A stretch of 33,533 bases of DNA. It comes from Spirochaetota bacterium. Its GTDB lineage: Bacteria > Spirochaetota > B62-G9 > DRHN01. The notes under the pieces are model-generated. The model saw nothing but the letters and a program-made list of their open reading frames with translations, did not search any database and had not been told where the DNA came from. The DNA lies in the NCBI GenBank assembly GCA_016934265.1, contig JAFGTF010000100.1:1-33533 (forward strand), written 5' to 3'. This document shows positions 16,302 to 24,020 of this stretch, piece by piece (position 1 is the stretch's first letter; every line of letters begins with the position of its first letter). Made by a program: the position numbers and the translations under genes.

Positions 16302-19259
16302 ATGAGAGAGTCCTCAAGGGGAAAAACTTTGCGCCGCGTCGTATTCACGGTAGTGGCTGCTTTTTCTATCCTGACGATCGGCGCGTATCGCGCACGGGCG
16401 GACGAGGAATCGCTCTTCGGGGACGCCGAAAGCAGGTACTTCAGCGCGCAGTATACCGTGGCGCTGGAGACCTACCGTGAATTCATCCAGCAGTACCCGC
16501 TCTCTCCTCTCATGCCCGACGCACGGTACCGGATGGCCGTATGCCTGTTCAGAATCGAGCGGTACTCTGAAGCGCTCGACGGGTTCACTGCCGTCGAGAA
16601 ACGCTACAGAACGACGAAATACATAGAGTACGTCCCGTTCTGGATGGGCACCGCATCGTACTACCTCGGCGACCACTCCGCCGCGCGGACCTATCTCGAC
16701 AGGTACCTGGAACGATCCTCCGATCCCGAGTTCACGAGAAAAGCGCGCCTCTATAAATCGCTCGCCGCGCTTTCGCTCGAGGCATACGACGAGGCCGTAA
16801 GTTCCATGAGGAAACTCGTATCGGAAACGGGCCTCGGGAAGATGACCCCATACGAAATCGTTATTTACAGCTATACGCTCCTGAAGGCCGGGAACTACGA
16901 AGAGGTGCTGGCGCTCGAGCGGACCGTTCCCTCCGACACGATCTCGCCGGAATACCGCGAACGGTTTCTCCTCTACCGCGCGGAGGCCCACTGGAACCTG
17001 AACAACACCGATAAAGCGGCCGAAATCTACCGGCAGCTGGTCGGCGAGGCGGCACAAGTGAGCGACGATACCGCCTCCGTCGCATACAGACGCCTCTATT
17101 CCATTGCCCAGAAAGAAAACGACTTCACCGCCATGGAGGATATCATCGCGAAGGCGGAGGAACGGCTTCGAACGTCGGCCGACCTGCTTACCGACCTCTG
17201 GCTTCGTATCGGCATAGAAAGCTATAAACGGAACGAATACCAGCTCGCAGAGCACTTTTTGAGAAAGATCTACAACAGGGGGTTCTCGAAAGAAACGAAC
17301 CCCGCCGTTCCCCTGTATCTCTCGGAGATCTATACCGCTCGTGGTAATACAGAAAGGGCCCGCGGCGTACTCGAAGAGTATCTCGAAGAGTATCTCGAAG
17401 AGTCTAAAGAAAGTCCGCCGGAGGTCATCCTGCGTCTCGGAAACCTTCTCGTGCTGGAAGGAAAGTATAAAGAGGCGGCGGCGCGTATTGCACCGGTAGC
17501 CGATGAGAGCCGCACGGGCGAGGGACGCTACCTCTATGCCTTCTGTCTCTATAAGCTCGCACGGTACGACGAGGCGCTTGACGTACTCGACGGCGGCGGG
17601 AAGGCCCCGAGTCGTGACGGCCTGAGACTGAAGGCCACCATCCTCATTATGAAGGACGACAACGCCTCCGCACGCGAAACGCTTTTGGAATATACGAATA
17701 TGTATCCGGGCGATGCGGGCGCGCAGATCGATCTTTTAAAGGTACTATTCGCCCTGAAACGGTACGACGAGCTGATATCGGCCGCAGACAGGCTGCATGT
17801 TGCGCTGCCGTCTCTCGCGACCGACGATCCCGGCACCTATCTAAAGGCACGTTACCTCGAGGGTCTTGCGGAAATATCCCTCAAACGGTATGAAAACGCC
17901 CTCAATACATTCACCTATGTTTCTCCCGAAAAGCTTGCTGAGACCGGTCTCGACACACTGATTCCTCAGCTCGAATTCTACACCGGATGGGCCAACTACA
18001 GGCTCGGCCGCTTCAAGATCGCGGCAAGAATATACGACGGCTTCATCCGCCGCTACCCGGAGCACGAGCTCACCGACCGCGCGCTCTATAACGGCGGCTT
18101 CTGCTACTACAGCATGGGTGAATACGGCAGGGCCGCCGACCTCTTCTCGCAGCTCGAAGAGAAGGGAAAAGCCCCCCTGTCGGAAAAGGCGGCGCTGCTT
18201 CGGGGCGAGTCCCTCAAGAATCTCAACCGTTTCAATGAAGCGAAACAGGTATTCGTTCGTCTCTACGAGACAAAGCCCGAATCATCCTATGCCGACAACG
18301 CCCTCTTCGAGCACGCTGCGCTTTTGGCATACGAAGCCGGGGATAAAAAGACGGCGGACGAAACGTCCGTACTGCAAGCGGCCTCACTCTACAACCTGCT
18401 TACTGAAAGATACCCCGGAAGCGAGCTCGTAGGCGAGGCGCTGTACAGAAAGGGCGAGCTCTATTTCGATCACGCCCGATACACGGATGCAAGGGAGTCA
18501 TTCGCCGCATACAGGACACGCCGGACCGATACCAAAGGCGCGCTCATGGACGCGGCGCTCTACTGGGAGGGCATGTGCGCGTACAGGCTCAGGGAGCCGA
18601 GGGCGGCGGTCTTGCTCTGGGAAATAATCATCACCGACTACCCGAGTTCCACCTTCGTGCCGGATGCGCTCAGATTTTCCGCAGAAGTATATGCGGGAGT
18701 CGGGGAATACAACAAGGCGATCTTATACTATGAAAAACTTACAGACGGCTACCCCGAGTATTCGAAGGCGGTAAAGGCCGAGCTTCGCTTAGAGGAGCTT
18801 CGCTACCTTCTCTTCGGGCTGGGGGAGAAGGAAGCGGAACTACTCGCCGTCATCTCGAGAAACAAAGGGGCAGAAACCGCACCCGGGCGTAAAGCCATGG
18901 TTTCACTCGCAGGCATTTATATTGAGGAAAATAAAAAGCTCGAACGCGCCTTTCAGATGCTCAGTCAGGTCCTTCTCAAGAAGGACCCGGAGGTCGAGGC
19001 GGAGGCACAGTTTTTGCTCGGAGAGTACTATGCGGGTACCGGCGACCATGTGAGGGCCGGGGAGGCGTTCTTCAACGCGTCGCTGAAAGCGGGGGAAGAC
19101 GGTGATTTCACGGCATACGCCATATACCGGGCCGCCGACATGATGCTTCGGGCGGGCGTACCAAGAGAGGCCGAAGAGCTCGTCGAACGGCTCGAGAAGT
19201 TCTTTCCCGACTCCGAGTGGGCTCAGGAAGGGAAAAAGCTCTTGGAGCGCGCGGAATGA
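16302..19259 (+). CDS. Large secreted tetratricopeptide-repeat protein of a Ton-associated operon
   Basis: 985 residues. A signal peptide (about 1-35, charged start 'MRESSRGKTLRR', hydrophobic core, ending 'YRARADEE') sends it to the periplasm. The rest is built of repeated TPR/Sel1-like helix pairs with the recurring pattern of aromatic-Ala-x(2)-Tyr and 'YPxSxxxxxAxYR', for example 'EFIQQYPLSPLMPDARYRM', 'GFIRRYPEHELTDRALYN' and 'WEIIITDYPSSTFVPDAL'. I chose the ATG at 16302 because it gives a proper signal peptide, but there is no clear ribosome-binding site. A 12-base unit is tandemly repeated near 17370-17403, encoding LEEY repeats. The gene overlaps the outer-membrane barrel gene by four bases. 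Probably a periplasmic scaffold between the Ton motor and the barrel; no named relative recognised. Confidence 0.88.
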   Translation: MRESSRGKTLRRVVFTVVAAFSILTIGAYRARADEESLFGDAESRYFSAQYTVALETYREFIQQYPLSPLMPDARYRMAVCLFRIERYSEALDGFTAVEKRYRTTKYIEYVPFWMGTASYYLGDHSAARTYLDRYLERSSDPEFTRKARLYKSLAALSLEAYDEAVSSMRKLVSETGLGKMTPYEIVIYSYTLLKAGNYEEVLALERTVPSDTISPEYRERFLLYRAEAHWNLNNTDKAAEIYRQLVGEAAQVSDDTASVAYRRLYSIAQKENDFTAMEDIIAKAEERLRTSADLLTDLWLRIGIESYKRNEYQLAEHFLRKIYNRGFSKETNPAVPLYLSEIYTARGNTERARGVLEEYLEEYLEESKESPPEVILRLGNLLVLEGKYKEAAARIAPVADESRTGEGRYLYAFCLYKLARYDEALDVLDGGGKAPSRDGLRLKATILIMKDDNASARETLLEYTNMYPGDAGAQIDLLKVLFALKRYDELISAADRLHVALPSLATDDPGTYLKARYLEGLAEISLKRYENALNTFTYVSPEKLAETGLDTLIPQLEFYTGWANYRLGRFKIAARIYDGFIRRYPEHELTDRALYNGGFCYYSMGEYGRAADLFSQLEEKGKAPLSEKAALLRGESLKNLNRFNEAKQVFVRLYETKPESSYADNALFEHAALLAYEAGDKKTADETSVLQAASLYNLLTERYPGSELVGEALYRKGELYFDHARYTDARESFAAYRTRRTDTKGALMDAALYWEGMCAYRLREPRAAVLLWEIIITDYPSSTFVPDALRFSAEVYAGVGEYNKAILYYEKLTDGYPEYSKAVKAELRLEELRYLLFGLGEKEAELLAVISRNKGAETAPGRKAMVSLAGIYIEENKKLERAFQMLSQVLLKKDPEVEAEAQFLLGEYYAGTGDHVRAGEAFFNASLKAGEDGDFTAYAIYRAADMMLRAGVPREAEELVERLEKFFPDSEWAQEGKKLLERAE
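17370..17403 (+). repeat. Short 12-base tandem repeat inside the TPR gene
   Basis: The unit TCGAAGAGTATC occurs almost three times in direct tandem, encoding repeated Leu-Glu-Glu-Tyr. It keeps the frame. It looks like a recent slippage duplication and may vary in copy number between strains. Confidence 0.7.
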
Positions 19260-20860
19260 AAAGACTACTCCCCTATTCGGCCGTGTTAATGGGGCTTTTA
19301 TTACTTTTGCCGCGCCTTCTTACCGCGCAGCAGATGGAGCCTGAGGAGCCGGAAATCGTGCTGCCGCGTGTCGTATTGGAGATCGAGGACCTGAGCGTGG
19401 AAACGGTACGAACCGGCCTCCCGAAGTCGGAGGAGCTCCCGTCGCCGTGGCGCGAGCATCCGCTTCCAGAGCCGGGAGAGCTTCGGATAACAGAGGCGTC
19501 CTTCGCGGTACAAGCACCGGATGACGGCGCCGGGAAGCCTTCCGGTCGGAAGGACTTCGTCGCCGAGGCGATTGTCGGAACGGGGACGCCGAACCATTTC
19601 TTCTCCCGCATATCCCTCTACAAATACGGGGGGCTGCCCGAAGGGTCACTGTTCTTCCAGCACGAGATGTTCGACGGCTTCTCTGAAAACCCTCCCGGAT
19701 CGGGCTACAATTACCGGGACGATACCCTGAAGGGAACGGTCCGGTTCGGCATCGGCGACGTGGAGATGAGGACGACGGGGTCCTTCTCGGACACGGAACG
19801 GGGGCTGCAGGGTCAGGGCAACTACTATTCGAAACTTAACCGCAAGGTAAAGGGGACGGTCGCCGCACGCTACGAGATCAGCGAGCAGTTTCATTTATCC
19901 GGGGAGCTGGACGGGTGGGGGGCTTCGCAGCTTCTCGTCGGCACGCCCTCCGGGGAACGCACTTCGGAGCTCGTGCTCTCACCGCAGGTCAAGGGGGAGC
20001 TTCTGCTCGAGAACGTCTACCTCGCCCTCACGCCGAGGGTGAGCTACAGGAACGTCGCGTCGAACCCCGCGCTTTCGGTGACGCGGGTGGGGGTAAAAGG
20101 CGATATCGGGATAACAATCGGAGAAAAGTACCGGCTGGACGGCGGGATCGGCTGGTTCTACAGCGACCCGACCTATCATCTACTTCCGTTCCATCTTGCG
20201 TTCACTCTCACCCAAAGCGAGCTGTTTACCCTCCAGCTGAAGGGGGGATATGAGATAGACGAGTACGATCTCGCGTATATATTCGAACAGTACCGTTATT
20301 CCGCCGTAGGGCAGGCTCTCTGTGACAGTCACGGGTGGTTCTTCGACGCCGGTTCACGGTTTACCCTGTCGGAACGGTGGACGCTCTCCGCCGACGTCTC
20401 GTTCAAGGACCAGAGCGGCATGATTACCGCAGAAGGGACTCCCGATCCGGTAACGGGCCTCTTTCCCACCCGGCAAAAGAAGGCGCTCCGTCTCGGGGTG
20501 GACGTCGGCGCCCGGTGGACCATAACAAGCAGCATATCGGCCCGCTTCGGGATAAAATCCGAGATTCTGGACAACCCCGAGTTCTTTCCCCGTCATAAAA
20601 TCAGCGCGGATATCGAGCACTCGGAGCGCTCCGGCAGATACGGCGCAGGCCTGCTCTCTTCGCTCTTCATCGGAGAGAACGAATGGGTCCAGTCGCCGGT
20701 CATCGATCTCTACGGTTTCTACAGGCCGATCGACTACGTCAGGTTCTCACTGGAGCTCAGTGATCTTCTTTTACCGATCGCCGGGATACCGAGATACAGC
20801 TGGTATCCCTATATAGAGAGGGGGTTCGGCGTCACCCTGAAGGCGCAGATCAACTTTTAA
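19256..20860 (+). CDS. Outer-membrane beta-barrel protein of the Ton-associated operon
   Basis: 534 residues. A signal peptide (residues 1-23, 'LLPYSAVLMGLLLLLPRLLTA') is followed by an acidic, proline-rich periplasmic segment of about 80 residues ('EPEEPEIVLPRVVLEIEDL...'). Beyond residue 95 the sequence alternates polar and hydrophobic residues with many Gly, Tyr and Phe, and it ends in 'LKAQINF', the terminal Phe expected for barrel insertion. No TonB-dependent receptor plug was recognised. The ATG overlaps the TPR stop (ATGA) with GGAG eight bases ahead. A longer frame from 19217 is rejected because it loses the signal peptide. Function unknown; context suggests energised transport or envelope organisation. 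Confidence 0.82.
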   Translation: MKRLLPYSAVLMGLLLLLPRLLTAQQMEPEEPEIVLPRVVLEIEDLSVETVRTGLPKSEELPSPWREHPLPEPGELRITEASFAVQAPDDGAGKPSGRKDFVAEAIVGTGTPNHFFSRISLYKYGGLPEGSLFFQHEMFDGFSENPPGSGYNYRDDTLKGTVRFGIGDVEMRTTGSFSDTERGLQGQGNYYSKLNRKVKGTVAARYEISEQFHLSGELDGWGASQLLVGTPSGERTSELVLSPQVKGELLLENVYLALTPRVSYRNVASNPALSVTRVGVKGDIGITIGEKYRLDGGIGWFYSDPTYHLLPFHLAFTLTQSELFTLQLKGGYEIDEYDLAYIFEQYRYSAVGQALCDSHGWFFDAGSRFTLSERWTLSADVSFKDQSGMITAEGTPDPVTGLFPTRQKKALRLGVDVGARWTITSSISARFGIKSEILDNPEFFPRHKISADIEHSERSGRYGAGLLSSLFIGENEWVQSPVIDLYGFYRPIDYVRFSLELSDLLLPIAGIPRYSWYPYIERGFGVTLKAQINF

Positions 20861-20870
20861 GGAGCAGCGC

Positions 20871-21518
20871 ATGATCGATATACTTCTCAAAGGCGGAGTC
20901 ATCATGTGGATCATTGCGGGACTATCCGTCGTCGCGGCAGTCATCATCATCGAGCGGCTTCTCTATTTCCGGAAGATACGGGTCGACGAGGAGAAGATGA
21001 TCAACAGGTTGAAGTCGGTTCTCTCCAAGAGGCGCTACGACGAGGCCCTCTCGATATGCGAGACCAACCCTTCACCCATCACGAACCTCATGCGGGTCGG
21101 AATCGAGCACCGGCAGTATCCTCCGGAGACGATAAAAGACTCGATACTCGATGCGGCGAACCTGGAGATACCGAAGATGGAGAAGCACCTCCCCGCGCTC
21201 GGTACTGTGGCCCATATCGCCCCCCTTCTGGGGCTTTTAGGAACGGTGACCGGGAACATCGCCGCGTTCGGAGTCTTGGGACGGTTCGGGAGCGTCGGCG
21301 ACCCCGGCCTTTTGGCGAAGGGAATCGCGGAAGCGCTTCTCACCACTGCCGCCGGCATCGTCGTCAGCATCCCCGCCATCGTGTTCTACAATTTCCTCGT
21401 AAGCAAGGTGAACCACACGATAATACGTCTCGAAAACAGGGCAAACGAGCTCGTACTACTCCTTGGAGGTAGAAAAAATGAGAATGAGGTTCCGAAGATC
21501 CCTCACAACGAGGACTAA
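20871..21518 (+). CDS. exbB: MotA/TolQ/ExbB-family proton channel protein
   Basis: 215-residue inner-membrane protein with three membrane helices: residues about 8-28 ('GGVIMWIIAGLSVVAAVIII'), 108-135 around 'LGTVAHIAPLLGLLGTVTG' and 150-175 ('EALLTTAAGIVVSIPAIVFY'). The last two contain the conserved family motifs that line the proton path with ExbD. It forms the pentameric motor that energises TonB. GGAG lies six bases before the ATG and the gene follows the barrel gene by ten bases. Its end overlaps the exbD start by 41 bases. TolQ is the alternative name, but the downstream TonB makes ExbB the better one. Confidence 0.93.
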   Translation: MIDILLKGGVIMWIIAGLSVVAAVIIIERLLYFRKIRVDEEKMINRLKSVLSKRRYDEALSICETNPSPITNLMRVGIEHRQYPPETIKDSILDAANLEIPKMEKHLPALGTVAHIAPLLGLLGTVTGNIAAFGVLGRFGSVGDPGLLAKGIAEALLTTAAGIVVSIPAIVFYNFLVSKVNHTIIRLENRANELVLLLGGRKNENEVPKIPHNED

Positions 21519-21888
21519 CGTCGAACTCATTCCGCTGATAGACGTCGTCTTTCAGCTCGTCGTTTTCTTCATGGTGTCGACGACCTTCATTCTCACTCCC
21601 GGTATCAGTCTCGTACTTCCCGGGTCTGATACGAGCGAGCCGGTCGTAATGACGAAGCTCGTGGTAACCGTGATATCGGACGAGGAGATATATCTCAACA
21701 GGGAGCGGTACGATATCATAAACCTCGAGAGGAGGCTGAGAATGCTCACGGAGGAGGAGAAGGGGGAAATCAAGACCGTGGTGATAGAAGGAGACGCATC
21801 CGTTTCATACAGCCTCATGATCGAGGTCCTCGATGCATTGAGGAAAAACGGCTTCAAGGGGGTGAACCTCAGGACACGGGAAGAGTAA
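21478..21888 (+). CDS. exbD: ExbD/TolR-family biopolymer transport protein
   Basis: 136 residues with one N-terminal membrane helix and a periplasmic domain. The essential proton-carrying aspartate is Asp22 in 'VELIPLIDVVFQLVVFFM', equivalent to Asp25 of E. coli ExbD. The C-terminal periplasmic part carries 'VVIEGDASVSYSLMIEVLDALRKNGFKGVNL', the usual ExbD/TolR fold (quoted only as landmark pieces 'EGDASVSY' and 'LRKNGFKGV'). I chose the ATG at 21478 because GGAGG lies eight bases upstream; five extra codons further up cover that site. It works with ExbB as the motor stator. A stop-separated, in-frame basic stretch follows the gene before tonB. Confidence 0.93.
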   Translation: MRMRFRRSLTTRTNVELIPLIDVVFQLVVFFMVSTTFILTPGISLVLPGSDTSEPVVMTKLVVTVISDEEIYLNRERYDIINLERRLRMLTEEEKGEIKTVVIEGDASVSYSLMIEVLDALRKNGFKGVNLRTREE

Positions 21889-21933
21889 GTCCATCGGCAA
21901 TGGGAGCGACGGCCGGTGGGTCTTTTACGACAG

Positions 21934-21980
21934 GGCTTCTTTCCCGGCGTCATGATCGCCGGCGGGAAAGGAAAGAAGGC
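21934..21980 (+). repeat. Hairpin in the exbD-tonB gap
   Basis: The core is a 6-bp stem CCGGCG/CGCCGG (21944-21949 and 21957-21962) around TCATGAT. Outer arms GGCTTCTTTCC and GGAAAGAAGGC also pair, with bulges, so the whole 47 bases can fold. It lies between exbD and tonB, without a T-tract. It may tune the ratio of ExbD to TonB or be a dispersed repeat; the role is inferred. Confidence 0.55.
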
Positions 21981-22035
21981 CAAAGCCACACAGATCAATG
22001 GGAAGCGTAGATACATAAGGGGAAGGAAACGATGA
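21952..22035 (+). CDS. Possible 27-residue basic micro-ORF overlapping the tonB start
   Basis: An ATG at 21952 opens a 27-codon frame whose TGA overlaps the tonB ATG (ATGA). The peptide contains 11 Lys/Arg, no acidic residues and pieces such as 'GGKGKKAKAT' and 'GKRRYIRGRKR'. The same frame continues upstream without a stop to the exbD stop codon, so it could also be read as a lost or read-through ExbD extension. No ribosome-binding site precedes the ATG and the region folds into a hairpin, so translation is doubtful. Confidence 0.22.
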   Translation: MIAGGKGKKAKATQINGKRRYIRGRKR

Positions 22036-22997
22036 GCGAGAGAAGCGAAACCCTCGTGCGGCCCGCCGTCGAGAAAGGTTCGAAGCGGTTTGCAACGAGC
22101 ATCATTATTGCGGTCTGTTTCCACGCGGTCCTCTTCGTCGTCTTTCAGTGGCTCTACCCCGTCAAGAAGGAGGATCTCGACTATACCGGTCCCATATTCG
22201 TCACGATAGAGGAATACGAGCCGAAGATCGTACATCCGCAGGAGGAGGCAAAACCGGTCGAGATAAAACCCACCGCCGCTCAGACCGAGACCGGCGAGGC
22301 TATGCAGGTACAAAAACCCGCAGTGCAAACCCCGCCGGTCATACGGGAGTTTAAGTCCGAAACACCGGCCACACGGCCTGCGGTACGGACGGAGGAATCC
22401 TTTCTGCCCGAAACAGCCAAGCGGGCGGACGAGCCCACACTCGAGGGTGTCCGCCGGATCGTCATCCCCGCGGAAAAGGAGACGCTTCCCGCCGGGCTTG
22501 AGGTGCCCCAGCTCAAGCAAAAAACCGGACCCGTCGCCGTTCCGCCGGAGTTTGTAGAAAGCGAAAACGAAGAAAAACCCCTTTATTTCGACCTCTCGAA
22601 ACTCGACAACGCATTGGTAAAAGAGAGCGAGACGAAACCGCAGGGAAAAGCGGGCTCCGCCGCCGGATCCGGGGTTTCTTCCGAAGTCGGTAGCGCGTCC
22701 GGGTCGACGCCGGTCATTACATGGGACGAATCGGGAGCGGACCGTACCCTGATCTCGCCGATCACACTTCCCAAGATACCGGAGTGGGTGAAGGAGGAGG
22801 GCCTGCGCCTTCGGGCGGTCGTGTCGTTCTCGGTAACCCCGGACGGAAACGCCACGTCGCTGCGGGTCGAACGTTCCTCCGGATACGCGGACGTGGACTC
22901 CTCCGTGCTCGAGACCGTGCGCAAACTGAAGTTCAACCCCATCTCGGAAGACCGCACCGTACGCGGGCGGATAGACTATCTCATCACTCCTCGGTAA
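22032..22997 (+). CDS. tonB: TonB-family energy transducer
   Basis: 321 residues. An N-terminal membrane helix (about 20-42) carries His31 in 'CFHAVLFVVF', matching the conserved His of TonB anchors. A long Pro/Glu/Lys-rich periplasmic spacer follows (about 45-235). The C-terminal TonB domain runs from 'ISPITLPKIPEWVKEEGL' through 'VSFSVTPDGNATSLRVERSS' to 'DYLITPR', with the typical 'SSGYADVD' motif. The start is supported by GGAAGGAAA ahead of the ATG. It transmits the ExbB-ExbD motor force to an outer-membrane partner; the adjacent barrel or a distant receptor are both possible. Last gene of the operon, followed by a convergent gene. Confidence 0.94.
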   Translation: MSERSETLVRPAVEKGSKRFATSIIIAVCFHAVLFVVFQWLYPVKKEDLDYTGPIFVTIEEYEPKIVHPQEEAKPVEIKPTAAQTETGEAMQVQKPAVQTPPVIREFKSETPATRPAVRTEESFLPETAKRADEPTLEGVRRIVIPAEKETLPAGLEVPQLKQKTGPVAVPPEFVESENEEKPLYFDLSKLDNALVKESETKPQGKAGSAAGSGVSSEVGSASGSTPVITWDESGADRTLISPITLPKIPEWVKEEGLRLRAVVSFSVTPDGNATSLRVERSSGYADVDSSVLETVRKLKFNPISEDRTVRGRIDYLITPR

Positions 22998-23007
22998 TGG
23001 ATCTTCG

Positions 23008-23098
23008 CGGTACAAACGCGTACCGGTTGTGTATGCGGCGGGAAAGAGAATGAATACCGCAGCATGAATTCACGGGGCTCTCAGGCTCCGCCTGAGAG
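23008..23098 (+). terminator. Two hairpins between convergent tonB and ABM-domain genes
   Basis: Hairpin one is CGGTAC/GTACCG with a six-base loop (23008-23025), just after the tonB stop. Hairpin two is a perfect 9-bp stem CTCTCAGGC/GCCTGAGAG with a three-base loop (23078-23098), ending one base before the stop codon of the opposing gene. Neither has a T-tract. Their position between convergent genes suggests transcript-end stems usable from both sides. Confidence 0.55.
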
Positions 23099-23099
23099 A

Positions 23100-23393
23100 T
23101 CACTGGGGAAAGATACCCTCGTATACGACCCCTTTCCTCGGCTCCGCCATCCATTCGGCGATTGTTTCCCGCCACGTGAGATAGTGGGGAGTCGACTTAT
23201 GGCGTGCGGCCGCCTCCCTGCTCTCATACGCCTCGTAGAGTATGAACCTCGTCGGGTCCTCCGCGTCCTGGAGGATATCGAACCGCAGGTTCCCCTCCTC
23301 CTTTATCGAGTGCGTGTGGTTCGGTTTCGTCGCGCTTTTGAACTCTTCCACATGATCCGGCTTTACGTGGACGTATACCACCGTAACGTACAT
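23100..23393 (-). CDS. ABM-domain protein (putative quinol monooxygenase, YcnE/LsrG-like)
   Basis: 97 residues covering a single antibiotic-biosynthesis-monooxygenase domain of the dimeric ferredoxin-like fold. Landmarks are 'VTVVYVHVKPDHVEEFK', 'NLRFDILQDAEDPTRFILYE' and 'STPHYLTWRETIAEWM', all near consensus for the YcnE/LsrG group. Relatives act on quinols or on autoinducer-2; many are uncharacterised. I chose the ATG at 23391-23393 because GGGAGG lies five bases ahead; a longer frame to 23474 overlaps the preceding gene. It is the last gene of the NfeD-FloA cluster and may be only transcriptionally linked to it. Confidence 0.85.
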   Translation of the reverse strand: MYVTVVYVHVKPDHVEEFKSATKPNHTHSIKEEGNLRFDILQDAEDPTRFILYEAYESREAAARHKSTPHYLTWRETIAEWMAEPRKGVVYEGIFPQ

Positions 23394-23427
23394 CAACGCC
23401 TCCCTTTCTTTTCGTCCCGCTGTATTT

Positions 23428-23907
23428 TCAGGAATCGATACCCTTCGGCGGCCCAAGCACTTCGGAGAGCACAATCGCCCTCTGAAGCGGGGTCAGACTG
23501 TCGATACGCTCCCAGAAGGTCTTTCGTCGTTTTTGTTTTTCTTGTATTACCTCTATCGTTCCTCCGAACCGCCTGGTGCGTTCCTCCATTCCGCTTCCAA
23601 CAACCGGTTTTTCCTTCTCCGTATCGAAAAAAGATTGAGGTTTTACGATTTCGCCAGCCGGTTCAGAAACACTTGAAATCCGAACCGTTTCCCGCACTGC
23701 TTCCTCTTTTTCCTCCTCGTCGGGAACGGTTTCCATCTCGGGGAAAAACGGTCCCGTGCCGGCCGCGCCGGCCGGCATTACCAAGGATCCCTCCTCTTTC
23801 TCGGCCCATATACGGCCTTTCGCCTTTCGGACAAGGAACCGGATAAAGAGGTTGGCCAGAACGAAGATAATGAATACACCGAACAACAGTATCTCAAGAC
23901 CGTCCAC
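23428..23907 (-). CDS. Small single-pass membrane protein of unknown function
   Basis: 159 residues from a GTG start at 23905-23907, supported by AAGGA six bases upstream; a longer frame to 23958 lacks this. Residues about 4-25 form a membrane helix ('LEILLFGVFIIFVLANLFIR') followed by basic residues, so the bulk is cytoplasmic. A low-complexity acidic middle leads to a conserved-looking C-terminal motif 'LTPLQRAIVLSEVLGPPKG'. I have no named family. It follows floA by about 110 bases, which include a 6-bp stem GCGGGT/ACCCGC at 23928-23952. Its position suggests a membrane-microdomain partner. Confidence 0.72.
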   Translation of the reverse strand: MDGLEILLFGVFIIFVLANLFIRFLVRKAKGRIWAEKEEGSLVMPAGAAGTGPFFPEMETVPDEEEKEEAVRETVRISSVSEPAGEIVKPQSFFDTEKEKPVVGSGMEERTRRFGGTIEVIQEKQKRRKTFWERIDSLTPLQRAIVLSEVLGPPKGIDS

Positions 23908-24020
23908 GCTTATTCCTTTCTCCTCACGCGGGTTCACAGGAAAAACACCCGCACGCACCCTTTCGCGGCCGTGGGCTGCAAGTGATCCTATGCCAGAAGC
24001 GGCTTTTAGACGCCCGGATC

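Noticed and set aside
16314..17255. 313-codon minus-strand frame inside the TPR gene
   Set aside because: Antisense to a clear signal peptide and TPR repeats; no ribosome-binding site or recognisable fold.
21552..23015. 487-codon open frame on the minus strand opposite exbD and tonB
   Set aside because: It lies antisense to well-recognised exbD and tonB, has a low-complexity Arg/Leu/Gly-rich product, no ribosome-binding support and no domain. High G+C gives long antisense frames here.
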